Positions 35,301 to 48,621 are shown, counted from the first letter of the stretch. The stretch: DNA of 64,000 nucleotides from Gossypium raimondii (GCF_025698545.1 NC_068569.1:1736001-1800000), one strand, 5' to 3'. A program made the numbers and translations. Notes: a model not told the origin generated them from the letters alone.

Positions 35301-38300
35301 AATAAGCAACAAGTCCTGGAGGCAAAACTCTAGACAATAACTCTAGAGCTGGTTGGTAGGAATCTGCCCATAAGGCAACAAGCTGTCGACTAACCTCACG
35401 ACGCTCACCATCAAAAAGGAAAAATGCATGTAATAAATGCCTCAATAGAGCACCATCACGTAAAGCAGCCTCTCGCATTGACTCAGCGGCAATTGCATCT
35501 TCTTCTGCAATAGTACGCATTATCACGGCAACTGTTTCCCTGACACCTTCTGCAGGATGGCCAAACATAGCAAATAAACGGCGCTTCAAACCAGCTACTT
35601 GGCGCAACAGCTCAACAAAAACTGTGTACTGGGTAGTTTCACCATGTGGATCACATATCATAGCCTCCAGAACTTCAACAATAGTCATGGACAGTAAAGG
35701 CGACACAGACATTGGTTTCAATCTGTTGACAAGGATACTAACATAACCAGACTGAGAGAACAGTACAGACTTAGTATGCATAATTGTGGCATGTTGCTCC
35801 CCTTTAGAATCTGTTAGAAGATTTGTATCCCTAGGACCACCTCCAATGAGTGCTGCAACAAGCCCTGCTGCTTCAGCAGCTATACCCTGAGATCCATTTC
35901 TAAGTAAGCCCATTATTCTTCCAACGGCAGCAGGAAAAGACATAACATGAGAAGCAGCACTTTTGGAAGCTAACAATCTACGTAAACATGCAACAAAGCC
36001 CACCACTGTTGCAGCTGCTTTAGGTGAAGGAGGAGGCAAGGGAGAGGACTCCAGAGGAAGATTTGGTGTTGCTGGAAGCATTGTAATCAAGGCCATCATA
36101 GCCACCTCAGGTACTTCAATATTAGGAGGCACTCCACTATATGGAATGCATGCATTAAACTCCCTTATTCTACGCCATAGCTTAGCTCTTGAACCAGGAA
36201 TGGAACCACCTTCAGCGACAGCATCTTTGGCAGCAGCAGCCAAGTGTTTCAAATGCATGGATGCACTTTCCATATCAGCAAGAGCGAATTGTTGCCCAAA
36301 TTGCAAAGTAGCTCTCCCACAAGGTGGATCAACGCGATGACCAGGAATTGTCAACCTTGGTAAAACAGGTACGGCACACTGACGCTGGATAAGTCAAAGG
36401 TCAACCAAACCACATTAACAATTTAATTTATCAAGCAATAATGCATAGACAAGAAGAGCAAGTATGATACATAAAGAAAAGAAACCCTGTACCTACTTCT
36501 ATTTGCAAGACATCACGAATTGCAGCAAGTAAGTTATCTCGTGAGGTGCTTGCATAGACCTGTAAGTCCCAGAATACATATTAATTGCATACGGTAGACA
36601 ATTAAGCTTTCAAAAGAAAAACTTATTCTCACATGGATGGGGCACCCATCATTGAATTCAATTGCAAACATCTGGGGCTCCTCTGCAAATCGAACAAGAC
36701 AGCTCACTGACGATAAAGGACGAACAATAACAGCCTGCATACATCTAAGGAAGATTCTCAGCATTTGATAAATTCTGTCAGAAAATTCCTCAAAAATGAT
36801 TAAGCCTTTAACATTACCCACCTAGTTCGTGCACAATCTAAAACTTGCCTCAATGCCTCTTATGTGTTGAACTAACAGTCATGCTTTTATTGTTACATGA
36901 AATGTAAGTAGTAAACTCTCACATGAAGATGCATTCTCTGTTCTAAATGAAGTATAAAACCATAAATAGACCATTTCATTCCTACATTTTAAATTTATAA
37001 AAGCAGTACTTCAGCAACAACATTTTCCCACATAAATAACTTGAATTATTGTTGAAATAATTAAGGGACAGTTACCAAACACTTCGGCTTTAACATATTA
37101 GCAAGGATGGCCATATCTAGCATTCAGGCAGCCCCATTTCAAGGGCAATTTTCAATTATAAGCCCAATTGGAGCAATGGCTGAAGTCAATTAAGTGTTGC
37201 ACAAAAAACACAATTCAACTCCTAAAGCAAGTTATGCACCAAATATTTAGCAGCTACTCAATAAGTGTGATATGCCAAATCTAAATTTTTATTAGTGGAT
37301 GAAGGTCGTTAGCTTACTTCATAATTATATGGCCGCCTTTCAACAAGGGAGGCTTTTGTGAGGATGAGTTGACGAGAGACAGCATCCCCATGCTCTCCTA
37401 GTCCTCCTTTTGGACCAACACTGAAACTCAATCCAGGAACATTCAAAGTTCCATGAGCAGCTGAACGCAATCTTGTCACATACCAACCTCCGCAAGGGGT
37501 TTCTGCTGCTCCAACAGCCTCTTTGGCTGCATTTTATTTATTTATATTTGCATATTAATGAACAAAAGACCAAAATAATTACATCCAAGAAAGAGAAGCA
37601 GCAAAATGACGATAAAGAGGAAGTTAAAGACTGAAAACAAAAAGGAAGTTCTTTTATTAAATTACCTCTTTGCTTTATATACTCTGTTGCAGTGAGAGAT
37701 TGTGACTTGTCTACAGAAAGTGACACTCCAACCATTGATTTAGCAGTTTTAGTCTGCAAAATTATGTTTAATTATTAATTATCAATGTAAAATATATGTT
37801 AAGCTATGAACTAGAGGGATAAACATATACTATCCAAGATGGATCAACTTTGTTGGACAGGGAGAAATCCACAAACATTGGAAACACAAGCACTATGGAT
37901 GGAAACGTGAATTTTGGAGAATGGGTTCAGATTTGGTTTCTTATATAAATAGTGAGGGATAGACGTAAAAATTACCTGAAAACTAGTTAAACTCAATGCA
38001 CCAATGTATCTGAGAAGATATAAGCAGCTGAATTTCAAATTCCTAAATCGTTAAGGCATTTGACAATTGACATCCAATATTTAGGCTCTATTTGTTTCAA
38101 TGTAAAAGCTTTTACGGGAAATATTTTCAGCCTTTTCCGATGTTTTTTTCATGTAAAATAGGATGGTCAACGTATAAGGTTTTCCAATCAACATAAAATT
38201 ACTCCCTTATTCCTGTATAATGTCTTACCAAATTTTTTTCCGTAAGACATTTTCCAAACTGGTAAGGCTCTGTTCACTATAACACCCCATACCCTACCCG

Positions 38301-39995
38301 AACATTAGGTCAAAGCACCAGGATGTTACATTCTCTACTACATTCTTAAATTATCAAATGTTTTTTTATAAACTTTCATAACTTTTCAATTTAGTCCCTT
38401 TTTGTCATAAAAGTTCAATTTTCACTAATTAATCATATTAAATCAATTTTTTTTCTTGTTACATTTAATCACATAATTTATCTCAATATCTTCTAACTAC
38501 CAAATCCATGACTCTGAAAGTAATCAAGAAAGCCATGCTGAGTTCTATAACCTACATCTTTACTAATTCAAGATCCATCTCCCTTCACTCTTTCAAGTTT
38601 CAAATGCAACCAAGGCAAAAGAAATTGATGAAAGTACATTAAAGAGATCATTAGTACCAGACTTGAAATTATAGCAGAATTTGTGGTCCCTGAAGCTGCT
38701 TGAAAAGCTTTAGATTTCCTTCCATATAAAGGGCAAAGAACGAAACCACCATGATCAATGCTTTTCTTCCCATAAGCATCCGCGAGTAGAACAATGGCGG
38801 GGGAAGACATGTCTCTAAAATCTAAGCACCATCGAGGATCTCCAGATTTTAAATCAATAAGTTCAACCCCAACATATGTGACCTTCAATTTCTGAACAGA
38901 CAATCAGGTATTAAAATCTTGGACAGGCAATTCAATACATAAATTTGAGGTAATTAGAGAACCCAGACGGTTACAAATCAACCTGTGCATTCTGCTATTT
39001 CGAAATACACTTGATCTACAACCAGTTGATTTCAAGCACATTCTCAGAAACAACCACATCTCAATTACCAAAATCTCGGATCTCAAATTCAATAGTCAAG
39101 TCTCGATTCTTTCTCTTCTTTTTTTTCTTTCTAATACAAGCCTTGAATCTTAATATTTCCATTCTCCCACTATCAAAATGTCAATGACTCAAGTCCCAAT
39201 AATTCCTAATACTCTAAAGCTACCCTAAACTAAATGACATAAGCAGTTTTAGACTAAACCTTAAACAACTAATTACTAAAAATTATAATAAGCAACTAAT
39301 TAATTTAAATAAATCTCAACTTATTCAATTCTTTAAAGTTTAATCAGCTTCCTTTTTATCTTTGCATCATTCTGCCTTTATTGGAGAAAATTGATTCTCT
39401 TCTAGTTTTACAATGCCGAAATAGAAAAGCTAAAAGAACGGCAATTACATTTTAACAATAAAGCTGAGGAGAGCCAAATTCATCAAATTAGTAACTAATT
39501 TGATTAGAATTCAAATTTTAGAACTTTATGAAGTCAATAAACAAATGAAAGCGCTATACTAAATCCAGCAGAACTTACTAAGAGGATCCATTCGGCATGG
39601 TGTCCCCGTAGAAGCAACACCGGAAACTCCGCCACTGGTGCCAGCCGATTCCAACTAATTCTGTGCAATTCGGTTAAAATACTCGAGCGATACCGCGACG
39701 AAAACTTTATCGCCTTAAATTTCCCTTTTCCATCGGTCCTGACGCTCATATTAAACTCAGTAGAATTCTCATCCCTCGAGATAACTGGCATGGCGGTTTC
39801 GAAATCCCTCGAGGCATCATATGAATTCGTTACGGACAAAGTCGAGGGATCAAGTGTGATGATCGCGACGTTAGAAATGCAAAGGATTCGCTTATACCGA
39901 CCGCGCCAGGAGTGCTTGATAACGAAATAACGGGCAAGGTACTCGGGCTCTTCCTGGGGAGAAGGTGCGGTGATTGAGGAATGGTGTTGGTCCAT
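26320..39995 (-). CDS. GRV2: GRV2/RME-8, endosomal J-domain protein
   Basis: GRV2 (also KAM2) is the plant RME-8 homologue, acting at endosomes in vacuolar and endocytic trafficking, gravitropism and endomembrane shape. I can join 22 exons with GT-AG borders and continuous phase: 39995-39579, 38891-38658, 37753-37666, 37526-37318, 36734-36633, 36559-36497, 36384-34171, 33989-33627, 33070-32930, 32752-32360, 31697-31203, 31083-30860, 30754-30410, 29742-29448, 29373-28942, 28872-28527, 28446-28103, 28028-27570, 27335-27211, 26979-26856, 26756-26688, 26523-26320. The product is 2561 aa, near the roughly 2550 aa of known GRV2. Seen: the N-terminal [19 protein letters not shown] block; a GYF_2-like [19 protein letters not shown] stretch near residue 1160; and a J domain at about 1525-1573 with HPD at 1551-1553, which would recruit Hsc70. 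The start MDQHHSS is the first in-frame ATG; no breaks seen. Confidence 0.95.
31935..31970 (+). repeat. (TC)n(CA)n compound microsatellite in a GRV2 intron
   Basis: About ten TC units followed by about seven CA units, in the intron between the exons at 32360 and 31697. Confidence 0.9.
38084..38280. mobile_element. Small MITE-like insertion in a GRV2 intron
   Basis: The phrase aggctctatttgtttcaatg opens this stretch and cttaccaaatttttttccg with aactggtaaggctctgttca closes it; GGCTCTRTT occurs at both ends. Arms such as gtaaaagcttttacgg form short inverted repeats. Ends are not certain. Confidence 0.3.
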
Positions 39996-40904
39996 GGAGG
40001 AAGTGGGTCGGGTCAAAAGTAAGGGATGGGTTGTCACGGAGTCGATGTAGTGGAGAGGAGGAGCATTGTCAGGATGGAGGAAGTCCCAGAGTCCCACACG
40101 AGGCGCCGAGGCAATGCAGTGACTGATTTGCTCCTAGCTTCTAACCGAATACTCGAGATCTGCCACTCCCGCCAATTTATTTTCTCTGTTTTCGCATCAA
40201 TTATATAATTCCTAAAAAGAATAAATTTAAATTCACATTAAAAGAAAGAAGAAGAAGAGATCGGACTCCTATCGCGTCGAAGTTTGAGCTTCAAAATTAA
40301 TCTTTGATCAAGAAATGTTGATTAAAAGGACAAAGAAAATGAGAGAAAGGAAGAAATTAAATTGGATTGAAACAGAAAAGGAGAAGGGAGGGACAGCTTG
40401 GAGAATAGACAGCCAAAATAATTCTATTGCGGTTGGGTCGGGTCTTAGCCCAAAAACTTTTTCATCTCTTTTCCCGCTCCGGTTTGAAAATCTATTATGT
40501 TATTAGTTTAGGTTAAAATACCTAGGAGGTCCCTGCATTACAAAGACTGGGTCAAATTAGTCCCTTTATTATTGAGTGGATCAATTTAGCCCTTGTATTA
40601 TCAAGTAAGTCCAATTTGTAATAGAGTTAACCTTTATGATTAAAAAATCAACTAAATATCTTAAATTCAAGGTTAAGAAAAAGACCTTTTTCACCACCGA
40701 AGCTTCAAGTGAGAAAAAGACAAAAAACCAACTGAACAAATGTAGACAACAGCTACAATATGAATTTTGATGTACCGAAATACATGTCTGAATTAGTTAC
40801 CACGCGGATCAACTTTATCCAGAAACTGAAGTAACTTAGTACAAACAAATGAACATTCTAGTTTTAAAAAAAAAAAACAGGAAAAACGAAAAAAGATCAA
40901 TAAA
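39996..40904. promoter_or_regulatory. GRV2 promoter region and DUF936 3' flank
   Basis: About 900 bp between the DUF936 stop codon and the GRV2 start. Part of it (about 40510-40660) resembles the MITE-type phrases seen elsewhere (ggttaaaatacctaggaggtc, agtccctttattattgagtg). The GRV2 leader may have a purine-rich tract near 40230-40400 upstream. No TATA box stood out. Confidence 0.35.
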
Positions 40905-43900
40905 TCAAGATGAAGAAATATTGGAGCAATTATCAAAAGTGCTTCCAACATGTTGAATGACAAACCCATAGATTTTCCTCTTCAACTTCTCAACTTTGTC
41001 TATCAACGGTTCATCCCCGTTTGAAACTGCCTGGTCTAACCAATCATTGACCCGCTTTAACTGTGATAAAACGCCTGCAATGGAGCCACAGTCCAATGGT
41101 AATGCTTTACTACCACCACTAGATGCTGCACACTCACCGAGCATCCGGAAACCAGCATCCAATGATTCCTCGATGAAGCGAAGAAACCAAATTTCCATCT
41201 CGGATTTCAAGTTCAATGCAAATTGCACCGTCTCTTTCATTCCTTGACCACTGGTCCATATTGTAGCAGTAGGTTCCAGCTGTGGCAATGAACTAGTTTT
41301 GAGTTGGGTTTTGGACAAACTTTTCTGCAGAGCTGATGGAGATTCATTGTTTTGTGGGGTTAGAAGGGAGACTATCTCAAGATCAGTAGCCAATGCAACT
41401 TCAACCCATAGAGAAGAAGATTTGGAGGCATTGTCTGTGTTAGAATTGTGTCTAGTTGCAACAGTATCAGCAATCCCAGTATACTTCACAACATCATTAT
41501 AAATCGATAAAAATTTGTCGATTGTAGGCAACGGATTCCCAGCCTTTGATTTAGAGGAGAGTTCAGAAAACATGCTGAAAAAATAAAGGGGGCACAAAAT
41601 TAGGTGCAGAACAAAATATTTGTCACATCATTCATTTACATGCTAAAACATTGCAACACTTAAAACGTAATAGGCACTAGTTCATATGCATGTTAGCATG
41701 GACCCTAACCTTAAATTCCTGACAACTGACTCTGTAGCAATGGCCTCTTCCAATGCCTCTGCTGCAGCTTTGGAGGCAAGAATTCTCCTCTGCATAGCCT
41801 CCTGCATTAGGACAAGGTTTTAATCAATGTCAGCTACATTACAAATCAATATTTCAGATAACAGAATATTTTGTTTCTGTTAAGATCCCTGTCAATCATT
41901 GGAATAATTGTTTTGATTTGTTTATCATTAATGTTGATTGTTGAGCATATCAGCATTCCACAATGATAAAATGCATACGGCATAAGTTCATAATGTCAGC
42001 ATTGCAATCCTCAAGGGACCTCACTTGCATAAATTTTAAATTTAACCCTTAGGGCAAAAATAGTCTAGTTACAATAAAAATTGGACATTTTCTACTTTTT
42101 AGTTTCAATGATGGTGATAAGCACTCATAAGTCATAAATGGTGATCCTAGTTCTTGTACACAATCATGGCATGTTAGCTATACGTTTATAATGAAAGTTC
42201 AATACACTGCGACGTTGGGTGGTGAATTGGTCTTATCCACCCAACATTAAAAAGCATCACAAAACCTTTGTCAATTTAGACTAGAAGATAAATTAAAAAA
42301 ACACAGCAACTTAAATAAGAAATTCTAATAAAACAAAAGCAGTAAAGCACTATGATAAAGGGGTAGAGAACAGAAAAGCACAACACATAAATTTATTTAT
42401 TTAAAAAGTTAAAAAGAGGAGCTTGATTAGCTTCTTGATAATTCCACACTGCCCCATACCTTTCCAAGCTTTGCAAGGTCAGCAGAAATGGTATCCCATG
42501 CAACACTGCCATCAGTCCATTTCTTTTCATGAATGGTGACTCCTGCCGCCCCATTCGCAGATGTTGCTTTCTCTGGGGCCGAACCATCTTCAGGTGAGCT
42601 AGCTTTCGTTTTCTCATTGCTAGAAGAATTTTCATCATTGGATTTCTGACTATGTACATCACTTAAACGTCTTGAAATGGCCGCCTGAAGAGAAAATAAT
42701 CATGTCAAAAATCCAGAAATGAACTAGACTCAGAATTGCACATATAACTCAGATTCTATTATATAAAATTGCGTTCTTAAAAGCCCACCGTGGGATATTA
42801 TCAGTTGAAATGAGAACAACAAAATTCTCCCAAACTTAAATTGCATATCAACTTCAAATAAGCCCCAAATTTGTTATTCTTTTTGGGATTTGGTGATTTA
42901 TTACTCAAAGCTAGCAAATTAAGAAAAATTATTTACCTGAGTCCGCAAGATTGCTTGCAGATCCGGCTTGGACTTGACAGAAGCTTTCTCCTTGTGTTCC
43001 CCTGAATCTTTCTCCAGCTGGTCATCCCAGCCTTTCCTACTACTCTTTGCCGATCCCACCAGAGCTTCGGACACCTTCGAAATCCCAGCAACAATCGTTG
43101 CCATCTTCTTCTTCGAATCCCCAACAGCCGGCGAGACCTTCAATACCCCAGACAACCTCCTCCCTGGAGAAAGCGATGCTCTACGAGCACCTGGTGATGC
43201 TTGCTTCCTTCCGTTAGGCGAAGGTTGCCTATACCTCGACGGTACTATAATAGCTGGCTCTCTCGCCACTTTCCTATTATCTTCCTTAGCTGCAACCAAG
43301 CTCGGTACCACGCATTTTGACGGTACCGGAGATGCAGATCTCTTCCCCTTCCCCGCCGGAGATGGATCTCTTTCCACAACCGCCGCATTGATCTTCTTAA
43401 CAACTGAACCAGAACGTTTGGCGGTGGCCGGTGACGAAAATCTTTGCGGAGGCTTTTCTGGAACCTTGGATTCGTGTTCCGAATTTTCATTAACTTTCAC
43501 ATTATCTCTCGGAGCGAGAGGCTGCCTTGCTCTGGACTTCTCAGTTTTCGTATCCTTATTCTCGGTTGAAATCTGCTGTTGATCCAACTTCTTATTAGAC
43601 AAGTAAACCGCAATCGGATCCACGGAGTATTCGGATTCGGAAACGGGTTGTATAACGAATTCCCTTTTGGAAGTCGAAATGCGGGCAATGAGAGGGTCAG
43701 GAGAACCAACGAAAGGGTGGCGACCTGCAATGGGACGGATGCCGGAGACACGTGGCACGGGAGAGTCAAAATGGAAGCGGTCAACGTAAACGAACTGACC
43801 TAGCTGGAGCCGGTTTGAGAGGATCAAATCCGTGTCGCGCTCAGAGAGAGAGACGTAGGTGGAGTTGAGGGAATCGGAGAGTTGAACGTAGAAGCCATGG

Positions 43901-44043
43901 TTGGGCCATAGGTCGGAGCCAGCGAGAGCAGGGACAATACCAATTACTTGGAGGAGAGCCGAGCGGTGGTCACCGGTGACGCGCGTCGGCGAATTCATGG
44001 ATTGGAGAAGCTTTAGGAGGATTCCTGGGTTAAGTGAAGCCAT
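40905..44043 (-). CDS. DUF936 family protein
   Basis: Four exons (44043-42937, 42684-42460, 41801-41710, 41574-40905) join in phase to give 697 aa. The start [20 protein letters not shown], followed by [19 protein letters not shown] and [18 protein letters not shown]-like text ending in [10 protein letters not shown], is the signature N-terminus of the plant-specific DUF936 family. The middle is basic and Ser/Pro-rich, with repeated SPGRR- and ASP-type motifs, and looks disordered. The C-terminal exon (about 220 aa) is rich in helices ([19 protein letters not shown]). Biochemical function is not established to my knowledge. The ATG chosen is the one beginning the conserved block; the frame is open 26 codons further upstream. 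No breaks. Confidence 0.9.
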
Positions 44044-44121
44044 AGCTAGGGTGGGAGGGATGGTAGGGGGAAGGGGAAGGGGAATGGGGTGAGTAAAGAA
44101 GATGAAAGGAGGGGGATTCAA

Positions 44122-47038
44122 CCGTTACGAGTTACTAGATTCAAATTTAAAAGCCCGCTAATATTATTATTTTGCTTTTTTTTTTCTATTGTTTGAATTC
44201 AGGTGGGACCGGGTCTCGTGACAGAGCTGAAAGCTGTACCCGACCGTTACGCATCCATCTCTGGATTTTTCTTCTTTTTGGTAAAAGTAACGTGGAAGTC
44301 CTTATAGTAATAGTCAAATTACATTTTACTCCCATTATTCAAAATATAAGTAAATTAATCCTTATGCGTTAGATCTGAAAGCAAATTAATCATTTCTGTT
44401 AAAAATTTTATCTAATTTTACTGTTAAAACTAACGTAAAAACAAAATAATACTATGTGTACCTTATATTGACATACAAAAATCAATTTTAACAGTAAAAT
44501 AAATAAATTTATAATAAAATATATTTACTATTTAGCCTAACGTATAAAAATTAATTTATCTATTTAAAAAAATTCAATCTAACTTTTAATTTAATAACTT
44601 CAAATCCTTGTTGAAGTTTTATAGGAGAAGAGAACTAGGCTAAAAGGGTTACTAGAGTGCGGAGTATTAAAAGCATATCATGGCTTAGCACGTGACTTCA
44701 TTGTGTTCAAAATTTACTCTTTAAAATTAGGGTAAATTCTACTAGTGATCAATTAATTATTAGTTTTTTATTTAATAACAAAAAAATTATAAAAGAGATT
44801 TTATCTTCTTTTTTGTCATCAAATGATAGTTTTTAAATTTGGTATAATAGTAACTTTAATCTCATTGTTTATAAATTATGTTAATTTACTCTTATTCTAA
44901 AAACTTTAACCCTCAAAATTTACACATAATGCAATTTGGTATTTTTTACAATTTTACTTTTCTTTGTGATATTGAGTGTTGATTTTTATATATTTTCAAT
45001 CAAATTTAGTTGATAAATTTTTAAACTTTTAGGTACCTTCAAAAATAATTAGGTGAAAGGGTTATAAATAAAACAAAAGCTGCAAAATGATCAAATTACA
45101 TGATGTGTAAATGTTGGGGTTAGATTTTTAGAAACAAAACTAAATTAGCACAATGTATAAATGTATAGGGTTAAAGTTACTATTATGTTAATTTTAAAAG
45201 TTGCCATCGTTAGTCAATTAGTAATTAAAAACAAAATTAAATACTTGGATAATCATTTTATAACTTTACATGTTTAGATGATCATAAAAGAAAAAAATAC
45301 TAATAGTTAACTCATCATTTATAATTAGATACTCAAATAAAAATTTACTAATAATTAACTCACTAAACTTTCTTTTAATCGGGACTGTGAAGTATCATTT
45401 TAACGATTTTTTTTTTCAAGCAGAAACTTTCATTTATGAAAAAGAGTGATTTTAAACTAAACTTTTCAAAGGTACTTCTCAAAAGTACTTTTTAAAATCA
45501 ATGAAGAACTGACTCTTAGTATAACAATTCAAAGTGGAAACCCAATCCAAAGGAAGGGACAAGCTAACCCAAGTCCGAAAGCAAAAGAAAATCACCGAGG
45601 ATACTAATTCTTAAAATTTTACTTATTAAATTTAAATATTTTAAAATATGTACATATTTATTAATTTGGTTTTTTTATCATGGACATGAAGCAATGATAC
45701 CATGAAAATTTGAAAAATTAGGGAAAAAAAACACTAGTAAATAATAATAGAAACATGAAAATATTTTATAAATTATAATAATAAAATTATTTTTTTATGT
45801 TATCCATGTCTATCTTATGATTCATGCTTAAAATTCGCGATTGATCCACCAATTTTCTAACCATCCAAATGATTTTCTAACAAATTTTTTATCCAATCGA
45901 ATTGATTTTGTACTAGTTCAATCTTCTTCCGGTTTTAGAATATCAGTTGAACGGTAGGATTATAAATTTTTATTCAACTAATTAATTTAGTTCGATTCTA
46001 ACAACCATATATCGTGTTACTTTAACGAAGTTGTTTTTTCAAGCGGAAACTTAGAAGGCCCAACCCAAAGCAAAAAGATGGACAAGCTAAGCCTAACCCA
46101 AAGAAAACGAAAACAACGGCTATTGGCCCAACCCTAGATCCAATAAATCCAAGCTTCAAAGGCCCGCGAATCGTTGCATGAGCGTAGCAGACAACAAACA
46201 GGCCATATGCCTTCTACCAATAAAAGGTAATGAAGAAAAAATCATTTTTTTTTCTTCATTATGGTTATCCTTAACCCTCGAAATGATTTATCTCAAAATA
46301 TTGCACACCCAAGTTATTAAATACAGTTTTACGCCATTTTTTTGTTATCGAAAAGGAAGATTTGCAGCGAATGAGGGGTAAGAAAACCCAAATCACGTAA
46401 CAAGTTGATTTGATTTTACATTCGATTTTTCAAGTTTTGGGCTCATTTAATTTGATATTCAATTTTTTCCGGTTTTAGTTTTGAGATGCTCTCAGTGATT
46501 TTATGAAATCTCAATTATATATATATAGCAATCGGATGGGTGGACTAATTGGTTTTTAATTCCATCGATTAATTGATGTGATTCCGATAACATTAAATTA
46601 TTATTTATAAATTTAATAACGTGAAAAATTAAATTTGAAAAATAGAAGATGAAACTCTTATAAATAAAAAATATGCACTACAAGAGTGTAAACACGAGAG
46701 TATATTTTAAAAACTTTTATAAATTTTATAATTTCTTTAAATTCGCTCATTGTGCACCATCAATCATCATCCATTCTTAATACTGTTATAAAAGTTCATG
46801 CTGTTGGATGGAATCTAAGTTTTAATTTAAACAAACAAAAAAAGCTTGAAAAAATTGTAAAGTTTAAAGATTAAAATATTGATTCTTCCCAAAATATTTT
46901 ATGTGGTATTGGTAAGATATGCTCAGCCAGACACCTTTTAAGTTCAACATGCTTATTGTTAGATATGATATCTGAAGTGTAACTGGAATCTGTAATAGCA
47001 ACAAGGAAAATCGCAGCATGCGCATTTAACAACCGAAT
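44122..47038. other. DUF936 upstream region and AT-rich intergenic DNA
   Basis: No gene is visible. The first 200 bp probably hold the DUF936 promoter. Short related stretches occur near 45410-45600 and 46020-46140 (caagcrgaaac, ccaacccaaag, gacaagctaa), suggesting an old dispersed duplication. Confidence 0.35.
44830..45195. mobile_element. Fold-back MITE-like inverted repeat
   Basis: The left arm (ataatagtaactttaatctc ... atttacacataatgcaattt) is the imperfect complement of the right arm (about 45090-45195), with roughly 95 bp per arm. The complementarity may extend outwards towards 44730 and 45310. No target duplication was settled. Confidence 0.5.
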
Positions 47039-47298
47039 TTAGCATAAAATCCCATCCAATTTCAACCATAATTTTTCTTTCGGTGATGGAGAAAATAAAG
47101 CAACAACTGAGATGATCAATGAACCAGATTGCGAGCTGCCCTTGTCGAGAAAACCATGCTTGCTAGTTGCGTGAAATTTTGACTCCACCTTATAAACGAC
47201 CTTCAACTTCACTCTGCATCTAACTGTTGCGGTGTTCCTCTGTTTCGCCAGACTTAGAATAGCATATAATATACAGTGAAGAAAAACATATAAAAATC
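47039..47298 (-). pseudogene. Unassigned coding-like fragment
   Basis: On the reverse strand a frame stays open for about 85 codons up to TAA 47041-47039. From about 47260 it turns protein-like and less AT-rich than its surroundings (KQRNTATVRCRVKLKVVYKV, then KFHATSKHGFLDKG, then SLIISVVALFSPSPKEKLWL). A CTAAG just upstream could be a splice acceptor, so it may be the last exon of a gene or a captured gene piece. I do not recognise the family, and no upstream exon was found. Confidence 0.25.
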
Positions 47299-48301
47299 AA
47301 TATTAAGGCTCGAGCGCATATCCAATCAATTAAAATTCATTCATTTTAAGATTTTCTTTATTTGTGATTTAAATTATTTAAATTTTAAAAATTTATAATA
47401 TTTGCTTTACTTTTAATTTAATAATGACACATAATTGAACATAGAATAGCCTAGTAATGCCCCCTCAAACCTTCTCTTAGATACACTTTGTGATGCCTAT
47501 TCGTCTAAAGTTATCTTGGAGCCACCTTAGAGGTCATCTGCTACATATCTTTTGTAGGGATCATTGAGAGACCACTAGAGGACAACTTCGTACATTCTAA
47601 ATAATTACAATATCAAAATAAAACCACGTAGCATTATACATGGTGACAATTGATCTCTAAGTACCTTGCCATCTAACCGAGCATACAAACAAGTCTACCA
47701 ATTGTATTATATATTAAGTGGTACTATCAAATGAGAGGTATCCTCTTGTATATACACCAAAGCATGAGGGACAAGAGTCTTCTCCTCCAAGAAAAACCAA
47801 AGGGTTCCCAGTTATTTCCTTCCTCCTCTCATCCTCTCTCTCCACCTTTAACCTCCAGCTTTTTGCCTAACGTAAGTAAACCGGTCCTCCAATCACCACC
47901 GTCCTTTTCTCCTTATTTCCCATTGTTAAACATTTCTATCGGTAAATTTTTTTGAAAATTTTTATTTTATAAGTGGTATAGATATTATATTCGAAGTAAT
48001 AGTCTTAATCGTTTATTAATTTTATTGATTTAATCTTAATTTACCGCACTAATTATATGAAAAAGAAAACAAATAGGAAGAAGCAAAAATTGTTATTTAC
48101 ACATTGTTTCTCCTCTGGTATTGGCATACAAATGATTGCTTTGCCCCTGAATCCTTAACCCAACCCCATCCCAAATTCCTAAATTCTATGCCTACGGCTA
48201 ATCCCGTTTTCCAGCGCTTGATTCTCTTTTCTTTTCTTCAAATTTCTTTCGAACCGAATCTGAGAAGCCTGTTTTCCAAAATCCAACGGATACCCGAAAA
48301 C
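47299..48301. other. Intergenic DNA with moderately complex sequence
   Basis: About 47440-47720 is less AT-rich and may be an old retrotransposon LTR piece, but no terminal structure was found. The frames seen here lack protein features. Confidence 0.3.
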
Positions 48302-48490
48302 TCAATCCGAAATAGAATGATCGTGCCAACACAAAAGCATGGAGACACAACGTCCCAGGATGTAAAACCTTGTTTTCTGTTGCTTTGCCATCAACAAACA
48401 ACGATTCCCGAAACTAGGCTGCCGAGGTTTTTGAGACCTGAGACAAGGATTGGATTTGGTGCTTGAAAAAAAGCAAGTAGCATTAGACAT
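48302..48490 (-). CDS. Putative small plastid-type protein, 62 aa
   Basis: An ATG at 48490 opens 62 codons ending with TGA at 48304-48302, downstream of a good TATA box. The N-terminal part (MSNATCFFSSTKSNPCLRSQ, then KPRQPSFGNRC) is Ser/Thr/Arg-rich with no acidic residues, like a chloroplast transit peptide. The C-terminal part (LLMAKQQKTRFYILGRCVSM, then LLCWHDHSISD) is a compact basic-hydrophobic segment. It is an intronless single exon. I cannot name the family; targeting is an inference from composition. Overlapping open frames on the plus strand lack such features. Confidence 0.45.
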   Translation of the reverse strand: MSNATCFFSSTKSNPCLRSQKPRQPSFGNRCLLMAKQQKTRFYILGRCVSMLLCWHDHSISD

Positions 48491-48588
48491 GGCGGATTCT
48501 GAAGGCGAAGCTTATGACAGAGGATTCTTTTTGATGTTGATGATTCTTCCTCTGCCTTGGCGCACGAATTCAAATGACTGCTTAAAGC

Positions 48589-48596
48589 TTTATATA
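48589..48596 (-). promoter_or_regulatory. TATA box of the 62-aa gene
   Basis: TATATAAA on the reverse strand, in the context CGTTTATATAAAGC, about 100 bp upstream of ATG 48490. Confidence 0.55.
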
Positions 48597-48621
48597 AACG
48601 TTTGACGGTTGTGGCCCCCAC

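Noticed and set aside
34268-36340. Plus-strand frames of 60-125 codons under GRV2
   Set aside because: They are antisense shadows of the large GRV2 exon and have no independent features.
39996-40097. N-terminal extension of GRV2 starting upstream of MDQHHSS
   Set aside because: The open frame begins with GTG, not ATG; the first in-frame ATG is at 39995.
42968-43582. 204-codon plus-strand frame
   Set aside because: It is antisense to the first coding exon of the DUF936 gene, whose own frame is conserved and spliced correctly.
48104-48466. 120-codon plus-strand frame at 48.1 kb
   Set aside because: It overlaps the reverse-strand 62-aa gene candidate, which has a TATA box and a transit-peptide-like start; the plus frame has neither.
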